A stretch of 64,000 bases of DNA from Candidatus Binatia bacterium (GTDB lineage Bacteria; Desulfobacterota; Binatia; Bin18): contig JAJEFA010000020.1 of NCBI GenBank assembly GCA_022820725.1, positions 1-64,000 of the forward strand, in the 5' to 3' direction. Below, piece by piece: positions 17,360 to 25,579 of the stretch. Within the stretch, counting starts at the first letter, position 1; every line of letters starts with the position of its first letter. The translations under genes were made by a program, and so were the position numbers. The notes under the pieces are model-generated. The model made no database searches and was not told the DNA's origin. It saw only the letters and a list, made by a program, of their open reading frames with translations.

Positions 17360-18871
17360 ATGGGTCGTAACGGAACTATCGGTAACACAGCACTGCGGAA
17401 GCATCTCAACCATCCGATTATTGATGCCGACGGACACTGGCTTGAGTTTGGGCCGTTGGTCCAGGAACGGCTGCGAAAGATTGGCGGGGACGTAGCCGCG
17501 GAGGGGTTCTCGTTACGCCCCGCGCTGGTCGACCAACAGCTCTCGATGTCGGTGGCTGAGCGGCGCCGGCGACGGATTGGGCAGCAGGGTTTCTGGGGAT
17601 TTCCGACCAAGAATACGCGTGACCGCGCCACCGGGTTTATACCGCAGTTGCTGTATGAACGCATGGAGGAACTCGGTTTCGATTTTTCGGTCATGTACCC
17701 GACCATAGGTCTGTCACTGCCCACGATTGCCGATGACGAGATGCGGCGGGTGACCTGCCGCGCCTTCAATACGTTTAGCGCGGATTATTTTCGAGACTTC
17801 TCGGATCGTCTGACGCCGGTGGCCGTGATTCCCATGCACACGCCGGAGGAAGCTATTGCAGAACTCGAACATGTGAAACACCAACTGGGATTAAAAGTCG
17901 TCATGCTGGGCAGCATGATTCGACGTCAGATCCCCGCTCTTGCAGAGGAACATCCCACCGCAGCAGGCATCGCCGCCTGGTACGATGTCCTCGGACTCGA
18001 CAGCGAATATGATTATGACCCCGTGTGGGCGAAGTGTGTCGAGCTCGGCTTCTCGCCGACCTTCCATGCCGGTAGCAAAGGCTATGGCCTGCGCGTCTCG
18101 CCCTCGAATTTTTGCTACAACCATATTGGCCATTTTGCGGCTGCCGGTGAAGCGGTGTGTAAAGCGCTCTTTTTGGGCGGCGTGACCCGCCGGTTTCCGA
18201 CCCTGAAGTTCGGTTTCCTGGAAGGTGGCGTCGGCTGGGCATGCCAGCTGTACATTGACCTGATCGAGCACTGGGAGAAACGCAACTTGGACGCCTTGGA
18301 GGAAGTCAAGCCGGAAAACCTCGATGTGGATTTGTTGCGGCAGTTGGCGGAATCGTACGGCAGTCAAGAAATCGTCGCTGCGTTAACAGAGAGTGAATCT
18401 CCCCTGGACACGGTCACGCAACCGTATGGGCCCGAGACGGGTGGTATCGAGAATCTGGATGATTACGCCGCGTGCCGGATCGAAAAGAAGCAGGACTTTC
18501 ACGAGCTGTTTGCCAAGAATTTTTACTTCGGCTGTGAGGCGGATGACAAAATGAACGCCGTGGCTTTTAATCGGAAGAACCTTCCGCTCGGCTCGCAGTT
18601 GAACGCCTTATTCGGCTCGGACATTGGCCATTTCGACGTGACGGACATGGCTGGGGTCTTAGGCGAAGCATACGAACTGGTTGAAGATGGCTTGATGGAC
18701 GCAGACAATTTTCGTGACTTCGTGCTGACGAATCCGGTCCATTTCTGGGCCGACGCCAACCCTGAGTTCTTCAACGGCACGCTGGTCGAAAAAGAAGTAG
18801 CCGCCGTACTCGCCGCAGGAACCCCCGCCGTGCAAGTGAATGGGGCGGCGACCAGCCCATTGTCCAAATAG
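17360..18871 (+). CDS. Amidohydrolase family protein (PF04909), long form
   Basis: A 503-residue TIM-barrel hydrolase. The start at ATG 17360 is fixed by AAGGAGGG; an in-frame ATG at 17324 lacks this. DADGH at 22-26 gives the first metal ligands; TFHAGSKG and FGSDIGHFDV supply later ones. It is over 100 residues longer than the other three paralogues in the window, with an insert around EIVAALTESESPLD before the last strand. Related long forms are common in environmental proteobacteria but uncharacterised. It follows the NtaA-like monooxygenase. Confidence 0.87.
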   Translation: MGRNGTIGNTALRKHLNHPIIDADGHWLEFGPLVQERLRKIGGDVAAEGFSLRPALVDQQLSMSVAERRRRRIGQQGFWGFPTKNTRDRATGFIPQLLYERMEELGFDFSVMYPTIGLSLPTIADDEMRRVTCRAFNTFSADYFRDFSDRLTPVAVIPMHTPEEAIAELEHVKHQLGLKVVMLGSMIRRQIPALAEEHPTAAGIAAWYDVLGLDSEYDYDPVWAKCVELGFSPTFHAGSKGYGLRVSPSNFCYNHIGHFAAAGEAVCKALFLGGVTRRFPTLKFGFLEGGVGWACQLYIDLIEHWEKRNLDALEEVKPENLDVDLLRQLAESYGSQEIVAALTESESPLDTVTQPYGPETGGIENLDDYAACRIEKKQDFHELFAKNFYFGCEADDKMNAVAFNRKNLPLGSQLNALFGSDIGHFDVTDMAGVLGEAYELVEDGLMDADNFRDFVLTNPVHFWADANPEFFNGTLVEKEVAAVLAAGTPAVQVNGAATSPLSK

Positions 18872-18943
18872 GGAGCCGGCTCAGGCCGGTGACTCCTTCC
18901 TGGCAGGTCGAGAGGTCCGTTTAGTGTTCCGTTTACGGCGTCT

Positions 18944-19102
18944 TTAGAATGCAGGAAGCGTGGGCTGTGCACCGAGCAACACTCGTCCAGCCTCATGCTG
19001 GAGGGGACGCCCAGTCTCACTCCCAAACGCAAAAGCGGCTCGGGTACCGTGCGCATACAGCCGGCCAATCGTCTCGCGGACGGTATCGGACGCATAGAAA
19101 GC
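18944..19102 (-). pseudogene. Remnant: C-terminus of an acyl-CoA dehydrogenase-like gene
   Basis: The minus frame reads SDTVRETIGRLYAHGTRA and then, after an apparent internal loss of about 18 residues, QHEAGRVLLG and a stop. This parallels the C-terminus of the intact gene at 27317-28462 (LDTARDTVSQLYARGTRA ... QHSAGRVLLGGEP). Upstream of 19102 the similarity stops and there is no plausible start. I read it as a decayed fragment with an in-frame deletion. It fills most of the 318-base gap between the amidohydrolase and the isochorismatase-like gene. Confidence 0.72.
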
Positions 19103-19189
19103 AATGTCTCTTTGACTTTCAGAAGCCAAGGAGCATATACTCCCTGCACGAATTCTCTGACAATTCGCTGACGAAAAGGAGGATGTCCC

Positions 19190-19831
19190 ATGGCACACCC
19201 GACAGCGTTTGATCCGCACAGGAAAACCGATTGGCGTATTGATCCCGCAAACGTCGCGCTTCTCGTTATCGATATGGAGAACGACGTCCTGCTACCTGGA
19301 GCGCACAGCGAGGTTCCGGCCGCTCGGGAGATCGTCCCAACCATCAACCGGCTGGCTCACACGTGCCGGCAAGCGGGAGTCCCTGTCATTTGGATCCGGC
19401 ATGTTGAACGGAAAGACGGCAGCGATGCCGGCCTGATGTGGGATTTTCTGCCGCCCATGATCGAAGGGACGACAGGGGTCGAGCTCTACGCCGAGCTTGA
19501 CGTCCAGCCTGAAGATCATCAGGTCCAAAAGTGTCGTTGGAGCGCACTCATTCCTGGCTCGTCTAACCTTGAGGGCCTCTTGCGAGGTCTCAAAAGGGAA
19601 AGTCTGATTATCACCGGGGTTGCTACCAATATCTGTTGTGAGTCCACCGCACGGGACGCTGCGATGCTGGACTATAAGGTGTTTTTTGTCAGCGACGCCA
19701 ACGCCACCTATTCGCAACAGGCCCATGAGGCAAGCCTCGAAATTCTGCGTCTGGCCTTCTGCCGGGTTCTCACGAGCGATGAAGTGATCGCTGAGCTCGA
19801 AGTGCCAGACAGCCTGCGAGCGACTGCCTAA
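19190..19831 (+). CDS. Isochorismatase-like cysteine hydrolase
   Basis: A 213-residue protein with AAAAGGAGG before the ATG. The catalytic triad of the family is present: D28 (LLVIDMEND), K114 (QVQKCRWSAL) and C149 in ATNICCESTARDA, where the residue after the nucleophile is also Cys. A Gly-Val-Ala-Thr cis-peptide precedes it. Homologues hydrolyse amides such as N-carbamoylsarcosine, ureidoacrylate or nicotinamide, or the vinyl ether of isochorismate. A saccharopine dehydrogenase-like gene starts 32 bases downstream and is probably co-transcribed. Confidence 0.88.
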   Translation: MAHPTAFDPHRKTDWRIDPANVALLVIDMENDVLLPGAHSEVPAAREIVPTINRLAHTCRQAGVPVIWIRHVERKDGSDAGLMWDFLPPMIEGTTGVELYAELDVQPEDHQVQKCRWSALIPGSSNLEGLLRGLKRESLIITGVATNICCESTARDAAMLDYKVFFVSDANATYSQQAHEASLEILRLAFCRVLTSDEVIAELEVPDSLRATA

Positions 19832-19863
19832 ATACGAGCGCTCGCCACAAGGGGAGGGGACTG

Positions 19864-21042
19864 ATGCGTGTGCTGCTACTCGGAGGCGCGGGCACCCAAG
19901 GCTCTCGGATTGCCAAGCTTTTGGCCCAGGAAAACAGTATTACCGAACTTGTCGTCTCAGATTTGGACGGTGAGCGGGCCAAGCGGGTTGCTCAAGAGGT
20001 TGGGGCGAGCGCAGGTCTCGGTCTGGACATTCATGATCACACGGCCCTCTTGGCGGCCGCGCGCAACGCAGATCTCATCGGCAACTTTGCCGGCCCGTAT
20101 TCCGATACGGGTCTGTCCGGTATGCGCGCTGCGGTAGAGGCGGGAGTCCACTATGTCGATATCAACGATGATCTCAACGTCAGTGATCTGGCGGCTCAAT
20201 ATAGTGGAGAAGCTGAGCGGCGTGGCTGTACGCTCGTCCTGGGAATCGGAGGTTCCCCAGGACTGACGAACCTCTGGGCTCGAGCTGGGGCAGATAGGCT
20301 GGATCGCGTAGATCGGATTGGTCTCAATTGGATTGCCAGCATCAGCGTTTTTGCCCGCGCCCTGTGGATCCATCGGATGGGTATGGCGAGCGCCTCTGTT
20401 CCTGTCTGTCGTGCTGGCCAGATCCAAGAGATCCAGGCCTGGACAGAGGAAGAAAGCTTAAATTTCCCCCCGCCGATCGGTCGGCAGACCGTGCGAGTAG
20501 TAGGACATGGGGAGCCCTTGATGATCCACGCCTCTCGTGCCCTGCTCAAGGAGCCGCAGGCAGTCGTGTGTAAGGGTGGGTATTGGGTGGAGGAGTTTAA
20601 CTCACTCCTGACCTTTCTGCGAGACGCGCGTTTGTGCACCACAGAACCCTTGCAAGTTGGCGAGAGTCCTATTGTCCCCTTTGATTTTATGGTGGAGTTT
20701 TTGACCTCGCGGTCCTTTGTCGAGAGCCCACTATTCCAACGGATTGCAGCGCTCGATGCTGCCAAGGGGACTGGATTTGGGGTCGTTGTCTATGTCGAGG
20801 GAGAGAAACACGGTGTCCGTACCCGCTGTACGTTTCGTGGGGCTTCAGCCGATCGAAACCTGATTATCACCGGACCAGCGGTCACTGCCATCATGCTCTT
20901 AGCCGATGGGACAATCACGCAGCGAGGGGTCCTTTTCCCTGAAGCCCTGCCTTCTGAACCGGTCTTGAACTCCTTGAGGAAGCGTATGACATGGGAGGAG
21001 GAAATGGAAAGCCTGGAGGATACTCCGATATCTCCCACATAA
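19864..21042 (+). CDS. Saccharopine dehydrogenase-like NAD(P)-binding protein
   Basis: A 392-residue protein with an N-terminal Rossmann motif (LLLGGAGTQGSRIA, residues 4-17) and an acidic residue after strand 2 (SDLDGERA) that hints at NAD preference. The segments NFAGPYSDTG, HYVDINDD and LGIGGSPGLTN match the saccharopine dehydrogenase NADP-binding family (COG1748). Homologues include lysine-pathway reductases, but many act on unrelated substrates, and no lysine genes occur here. AGGGGAGGGG precedes the ATG. It is probably in an operon with the isochorismatase-like gene. Confidence 0.83.
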   Translation: MRVLLLGGAGTQGSRIAKLLAQENSITELVVSDLDGERAKRVAQEVGASAGLGLDIHDHTALLAAARNADLIGNFAGPYSDTGLSGMRAAVEAGVHYVDINDDLNVSDLAAQYSGEAERRGCTLVLGIGGSPGLTNLWARAGADRLDRVDRIGLNWIASISVFARALWIHRMGMASASVPVCRAGQIQEIQAWTEEESLNFPPPIGRQTVRVVGHGEPLMIHASRALLKEPQAVVCKGGYWVEEFNSLLTFLRDARLCTTEPLQVGESPIVPFDFMVEFLTSRSFVESPLFQRIAALDAAKGTGFGVVVYVEGEKHGVRTRCTFRGASADRNLIITGPAVTAIMLLADGTITQRGVLFPEALPSEPVLNSLRKRMTWEEEMESLEDTPISPT

Positions 21043-21101
21043 GGACAACGGCCTATCTTTGTCCCTACAACCCCTAACCACCCCACATGCCGCCGTCTTC
21101 G

Positions 21102-22175
21102 CTAGCCCTTCGTGCAGATGTAGTAGTTATTCATCATATCCTGTTCCACATTCTTGATGGTGACCTGCGTAAAGCCGGCTTCGCTCAACAGCTCCTGGGC
21201 TTTCTGTCTGCCCCACATCGCGCCGAGACCCTCACCCCGGAGGGCCAATGAGACCGACATTCAATGCATGCACGAGATGCTATACAACATCGGCCCCAGG
21301 ATGTGGTCGCAGTTCTCCTCCAAATTGCTCGAGCTGTTGATATCCACCATCAAAAACGTGCCGTCGGGCCGCAAGGCCTGGGCAATACCCTTGAGCACGG
21401 CACGGGGATGTGCCTGGTCGTGGATAGAATCAAAGGCGGTGATAAAGTCGTAGCAGCTGACATCGTCGAGCTCGGCCGCATCCTTGACGGCCAGCTGGGT
21501 ATTGGTGAGGCCCCACTCCTGCGCTTCCGCCCGGCCCGCGGCGATGCCTTCTTCCGAGAAGTCATAGCCTGTAAAGCGGCTCTGCGGAAACGCTTTCGCC
21601 ATGAGATTGACCGCATGGCCACTTCCACACCCGACGTCGAGAACGTCAATGCCCGTGCGTAAACGCTCGACCAACTGAGAAACGAGGGGCAAGGTCGTGT
21701 CAACGAGAGACACATCGTGGACGGCTCCACTCACCTCGGCCATCAGCTGGTGGAAGTCGTTGAACGCTGAATACGGCACGCCGCCACCATGGCGAAAACT
21801 GTCCACGATGCCCTGCTGGACTCTCGCCACCATTGGCACCATTTGCAGCAGCGCTGCGAGGTTCTTCGGGCCGGCCGCTCGAGTGATGGTGGCGGCATGC
21901 TCAGGCGGGAGGCGGTAGGTTTTTCCGGCAGGGTCATAGTCCACAATCCGACCGGTCACCATGGCTCCGAGCCACTCGCGCACGTAGCGCTCGTTTAAGT
22001 CACTTGCCGCCGCAATCTGCTCACTCGTCGAGGGGGCTAATCCAGCCAGGGTATCAAACAGGCCGACTTGGTGGCCGATGACGATCATCTGGGCCACACT
22101 CGCGTCATTTAAGATGCCGAGCATCTTTTTGGAAAAGGTGTCGGCTTTTGCCTGGTCAAACTGTGGGTCTGCCAT
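21102..22175 (-). CDS. Rv2258c-type SAM-dependent methyltransferase with in-frame TGA (candidate selenoprotein)
   Basis: ATG at 22175 follows AAGGAGGAAG. A winged-helix N-terminal domain is followed by a class I Rossmann methyltransferase with motif I VLDVGCGSGHA near residue 175. An in-frame TGA at 21263-21261 (codon 305) interrupts SCMH-(TGA)-MSVSLA. The same frame then continues for 52 more residues (GEGLGAMWGRQKAQELL, NNYYICTKG) to TAG at 21102. The full 357 residues match my recollection of the usual family length (about 350), and relatives as I recall read MHCMTVSLA here, so TGA replaces Cys. A SECIS-like hairpin follows the TGA. Either selenocysteine is inserted or this is a nonsense mutation that removes the C-terminal strand. 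Confidence 0.75.
21227..21246 (-). promoter_or_regulatory. Candidate bacterial SECIS hairpin
   Basis: On the minus strand, 14 bases after the in-frame TGA, GGCCCTC pairs with GAGGGTC (seven pairs, one G-U) around the six-base loop CGGGGT. A G is the second loop base. Distance and loop fit the loose bacterial SECIS rule (a short stem with G in the first two loop positions, about 16-37 bases after UGA). GC-rich coding DNA often forms such hairpins, so the evidence is suggestive only. Confidence 0.4.
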
Positions 22176-22307
22176 ATCTTCCTCCTTGCTTTTCTCTCCG
22201 TGGTTCTTTCACACACTGTCCAGCGGACGCAAGAGTCCAGGCGGACGACCAACGCGGGTGGCGACTTGTGACTTCATCAATTTCCGCACCTGCGACCAGT
22301 CGTTAGG

Positions 22308-22832
22308 CTAGACCGGACGTGAGAGGATGTCGTTCAGCGATTGGCCGCCTACATCCGTGGCTTCCAGCCGAGCCCGATATCGAATCGCAATACGCAAGAA
22401 GCGAAACCGCCAGCGATCGGCTTCGCGACGGAATCGATGTTGATACGTCCCGATCAACACCCGATCGTTTGCGACAATCTCGAAAAAGTACGCGAGCGTA
22501 GTGGCCTCGTCGCCCTGGAGCTCGATCTGCATATTCGTGCTGAGATGACCGGTGACGAACAGGGGCTTGGCGCCGTGCGGAAGCACGGATCCGGTCTGCC
22601 GATAAAAGTCGTTGATGATCGTCTGTCGGCCGCAATACCGACCATCTAGTCCCTCGATCAGATGGTCCAGTCCGTCCATCTCGAGGACGGCATCCTCGGT
22701 GAACACATCGCCCAGCGCGCTTCAATCTTCGGAATCCAGTCGCATGCAATAGTCCCGCCACGTATGCCGAATGGCTTCGAGGTCTTCCAGGCGGGTCAGA
22801 CGTGCCACCAAGTCGTCAATCGTGTCGCTCAT
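22308..22832 (-). pseudogene. SnoaL/NTF2-like protein interrupted by in-frame TGA
   Basis: ATG at 22832 sits behind GGAGGG and opens MSDTIDDLVARLTRLEDLEA. Codon 37 is TGA (22724-22722), after which the same frame continues uninterrupted (SALGDVFTEDAVLEMDG ... LNDILSRPV) to the stop at 22308, 174 codons in all. The fold is the cone-shaped SnoaL_4 type used by ketosteroid isomerase-like and dehydratase enzymes. Many relatives have Trp at this position (DWDALxxLFTDDAV), so TGG to TGA is the simplest reading. A second start after the TGA lacks a ribosome site. It could also be a sequencing error. Confidence 0.7.
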
Positions 22833-22999
22833 ATGATTTCCCTCCCCTTTCCGTGATTCTTGTACGAGTCTGTGGTACGTAAGGGTATCCTATGAGTACG
22901 GAACTTTACTACGACGTGTCACACGAGACCGACAACGTGGCAATATCAAGCGAGGCACAGCCTCTGGACGTAAACCCATGATCGGAAGGATGGCAATTC

Positions 23000-24142
23000 A
23001 TGAGTGAGCACATCGAACCTTTTCGTATTGCGGCAACTGACGAGCAACTCGACGACCTGAAGCAGCGGCTGCGCAACACCCGCTGGCCCGAGCCGGAATG
23101 TGTGGACGACTGGACCCAGGGTATCCCGCTCAGTTACACCCAGGAGCTGTGCCAATACTGGCTCGAACAATACGACTGGCGGGCGCGCGAGGAGCAGCTC
23201 AATCGCTTTCCGCAGTTCCGAACCACGATCGACGGACTGGGGATTCATTTCATTCACGCGCGCTCGCCGCATCCTGATGCGATGCCGCTGGTGATTACGC
23301 ACGGCTGGCCGGGCTCGATCGTCGAGTTCCATAAAGTCATTGAGCCGCTGACAAACCCGACCGCGTTCGGGGGTGATGCGGCCGACGCATTTCACGTGGT
23401 TGCCCCGTCGTTGCCGGGCTACGGATTCTCCGATAAGCCGTCACGCACCGGATGGAAGGTGCAACGCATGGCCCGCGCCTGGTCGCAGTTGATGCAGCGG
23501 CTCGGCTACACGCGCTACGCTGCCCAGGGCGGCGATTGGGGCGCGGTGGTGACGATGTACATCGGTGTGCAGAATCCGGACAATTGCCTCGGCATCCATA
23601 TGAACCTCGTGCTGGCGATGCCCGATCCGACGATGGACGATTTGACGGACCAGGAAAAATCCGCGCTCGAAAAAATGAAGTATTACAACGACTGGGACTC
23701 CGGCTATTCCAAGCAGCAAAGCACCCGGCCGCAAACGGTCGGGTATGGTCTGACCGATTCCCCCGCCGGACAAGTGGCCTGGATTATCGAGAAGTTCTGG
23801 TCGTGGATGGACTGCGATGGCCATCCGGAGAACGTTGTCACGCGGGATGAGCTGCTCGACAACGTGATGCTGTATTGGTTGCCGGCGACCGCCACATCTT
23901 CCGCCCGACTGTATTGGGAGAGCTTCAACGAGGCATTCGCCCGGCAGGATCCGGTCAACGTTCCCGTCGGGTGCTCCATCTTCCCTAAGGAGATCTTTCA
24001 CACCTCCAGACGCCTGGCCGAGAAGCGCTTCGCGAACGTGGTGTACTTCAACGAACTCGACAAGGGTGGCCATTTCGCCGCGTTCGAACAGCCCGAGTCG
24101 TATCTCCGTGAGGTTCGTACCTGCTTCCGGAGGCTGAGATAA
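23000..24142 (+). CDS. Epoxide hydrolase (EHN plus alpha/beta hydrolase)
   Basis: A 380-residue protein; ATG at 23000 follows GGAAGG. The N-terminal EHN domain contains YDWRAREEQL, and HGWPGS at 101-106 forms the oxyanion turn. Nucleophile Asp179 lies in AAQGGDWGA, and His358 in KGGHFAAFEQP completes the relay. It is the most divergent of the three epoxide hydrolases here: the shared PWTFWD segment is replaced by PGSIVEF, as in typical juvenile-hormone-hydrolase-like bacterial EHs. It is divergent from the TGA-containing SnoaL gene. Confidence 0.89.
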   Translation: MSEHIEPFRIAATDEQLDDLKQRLRNTRWPEPECVDDWTQGIPLSYTQELCQYWLEQYDWRAREEQLNRFPQFRTTIDGLGIHFIHARSPHPDAMPLVITHGWPGSIVEFHKVIEPLTNPTAFGGDAADAFHVVAPSLPGYGFSDKPSRTGWKVQRMARAWSQLMQRLGYTRYAAQGGDWGAVVTMYIGVQNPDNCLGIHMNLVLAMPDPTMDDLTDQEKSALEKMKYYNDWDSGYSKQQSTRPQTVGYGLTDSPAGQVAWIIEKFWSWMDCDGHPENVVTRDELLDNVMLYWLPATATSSARLYWESFNEAFARQDPVNVPVGCSIFPKEIFHTSRRLAEKRFANVVYFNELDKGGHFAAFEQPESYLREVRTCFRRLR

Positions 24143-24167
24143 ATCGCGTGGTGAATGCAAGAGCAGG

Positions 24168-24186
24168 GGACCGATCACGTCGGTCC
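24168..24186 (+). terminator. 7-bp perfect hairpin after epoxide hydrolase
   Basis: GGACCGA and TCGGTCC pair exactly around a 5-base loop, 26 bases past the stop of the epoxide hydrolase gene. Only a short pyrimidine run (TCCTTG) follows, so termination is plausible but weak. Confidence 0.35.
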
Positions 24187-24300
24187 TCCTTGTCGTCCCT
24201 GGCGCGTATAGGGCCGTTTCAGCCTCGGGCGAGGCCAGTCCATCGCCACCGGTCCTTCGGGATGGAACAGTCCCGACGTGATTTCTCGTACTTCTGCCAT
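24175..24300 (-). pseudogene. Remnant: 5' end of an SMP-30/gluconolactonase gene
   Basis: ATG at 24300 sits behind AGAGGGGAAC. The first 20 or so codons read MAEVREITSGLFHPEGPVAM, the typical start of SMP-30/gluconolactonase/LRE beta-propeller lactonases (G-L-x-F-P-E-G-P). Similarity then ends abruptly and a stop occurs after 41 codons, so about 85% of the gene is missing. It starts 27 bases after the LLM gene (24328-25350) on the same strand, so it was probably its downstream operon partner before a deletion. Confidence 0.72.
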
Positions 24301-24327
24301 GAGGTGTTCCCCTCTTCTTGAAGCCGC

Positions 24328-25350
24328 TTAATGTAGACCTGGCAGAATCTCTTTCGCAAACAGCTCCATTGACTGCTTGCTTTTAGCCGGCTCCAAACCT
24401 GGTAAATGCATGCCCATGACAAGATGGGTGGTTCGTATCGTGTCGGTCATAGCCTCAATCTCACGCCCAACGTCGTCCGGCGTGCCGACCATTGGGGCAC
24501 CAATGAGCTGATCCGTCACATGGCGCAGTTCTGATGCTGGTGGGAGCTGCGCAAATTTCTCGGCACCGGCAAAGTCCTTGGCCTCAGCCAGCCAGCGGCC
24601 GTACCAAGTTAACATATAGTGCAGATGCTCTTGGACATTGTCCCAGGCTTCGTCTCGCGTCGGGGCAACATGGGCCCAGCGGAGTTGGGCGGCGTGAAAG
24701 TCCTTGGGGTCACGTCCGTGGGCACGCAGGGCAGTGTCATAGGTCTCCTGGGCAGCGATGTCATTTGTACCCAGGAAGTGACAGCCCATCCGGGCCGCCC
24801 GTTCGACGGCTTTTGGTTGTCCCGCTCCGATCCACAGCGGGGGATGGGGGCTCTGCGCCGGCTTGGGGACTAAGCTGATGTTCTTGAGATGATAGTGCTT
24901 GCCTTCGTACGAGAACGGATCTTGGGTCCATATACCTCGGATGACTTCGATGCCCTCTTCTAGCAGGGACGCCCGTTGTTTACGGGGAATGCCATAGCCT
25001 TCGAACTCGGACGGCGAATAGCCTTGTCCAAAACCCATGTCAAAGCGACCGTTGGAAATAATATCGACGGTTGCGGCATCTTCTCCAACACGTACCGCAT
25101 TATGCAACGGCAACAGCAACAGAAACGTCCCAATCCGGACCCGACTGGTCATGGTCGCCACCGCGCTGGCAATCGGCAGGAGAGACGGCGAGTAGCCATC
25201 CTCAGCAAAGTGATGTTCGGTCAACCAAATGGTGTCGTATCCGAGTTCTTCCGCTATCTGCGTTTGTTTGAGTTGTTCGGCATAAAACTGCGGCCAGGGT
25301 GTGCGCCACTGAGGCGGATTGCGAAACGGAAACAATAGTCCTACGTCCAT
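24328..25350 (-). CDS. LLM-class flavin-dependent monooxygenase
   Basis: A 340-residue luciferase-like barrel with AAGGGGAA before the ATG. Markers are GYDTIWLTEHHFAEDGYSPS, IGTFLLLLPLHNAVRVGED, NGRFDMGFGQGYSP and PPLWIGAG. The paralogue at 50377-51399 has the same length and shares nearly every motif (EHHFTEDGYNPS, GRFDLGAGQGY, GLDPQK versus GLEPAK), so the two are probably ancient duplicates or independent gains of one subfamily. FMNH2 must come from an unlinked reductase. It probably formed an operon with the now-truncated SMP-30 gene. Confidence 0.9.
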   Translation of the reverse strand: MDVGLLFPFRNPPQWRTPWPQFYAEQLKQTQIAEELGYDTIWLTEHHFAEDGYSPSLLPIASAVATMTSRVRIGTFLLLLPLHNAVRVGEDAATVDIISNGRFDMGFGQGYSPSEFEGYGIPRKQRASLLEEGIEVIRGIWTQDPFSYEGKHYHLKNISLVPKPAQSPHPPLWIGAGQPKAVERAARMGCHFLGTNDIAAQETYDTALRAHGRDPKDFHAAQLRWAHVAPTRDEAWDNVQEHLHYMLTWYGRWLAEAKDFAGAEKFAQLPPASELRHVTDQLIGAPMVGTPDDVGREIEAMTDTIRTTHLVMGMHLPGLEPAKSKQSMELFAKEILPGLH

Positions 25351-25579
25351 GTCATTCCCCTTATGCTAATCGGAGAGCCCACTGTGGGGCTCCCGTTGGA
25401 TGTATTCCTGGTCAGAAGCCTGATCGCGGGAGCCGGGCTGTACACCGTACCGGCAATGGCGGTGATGCTGTCATACAGCCAAGCAGGGGCGTCCTACCTG
25501 ATGGGTCCGGTCTGCTGCCCCCTCCCTGGAAGGGAGAGGGCAAGCGTGCGTCTATCGCCTGAGTGAGGTGGATTCTGTT

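Noticed and set aside
22675..22699. SECIS hairpin after the SnoaL TGA
   Set aside because: A 6-bp stem exists about 23 bases after the TGA, but the affected residue is typically Trp in this family, so selenocysteine is unlikely.
21261..22724. Genome-wide reassignment of TGA to Trp or Cys
   Set aside because: TGA serves as a normal stop in many genes here (for example the GFA gene ending at 3455), and TGG encodes Trp throughout, so the two internal TGAs are local events.
25363..25566. Plus-strand 67-residue hydrophobic frame
   Set aside because: No ribosome site, no recognisable similarity, and it ends in a GC-rich intergenic repeat-like stretch (CCCTCCCTGGAAGGGAGAGGG). It is probably non-coding.
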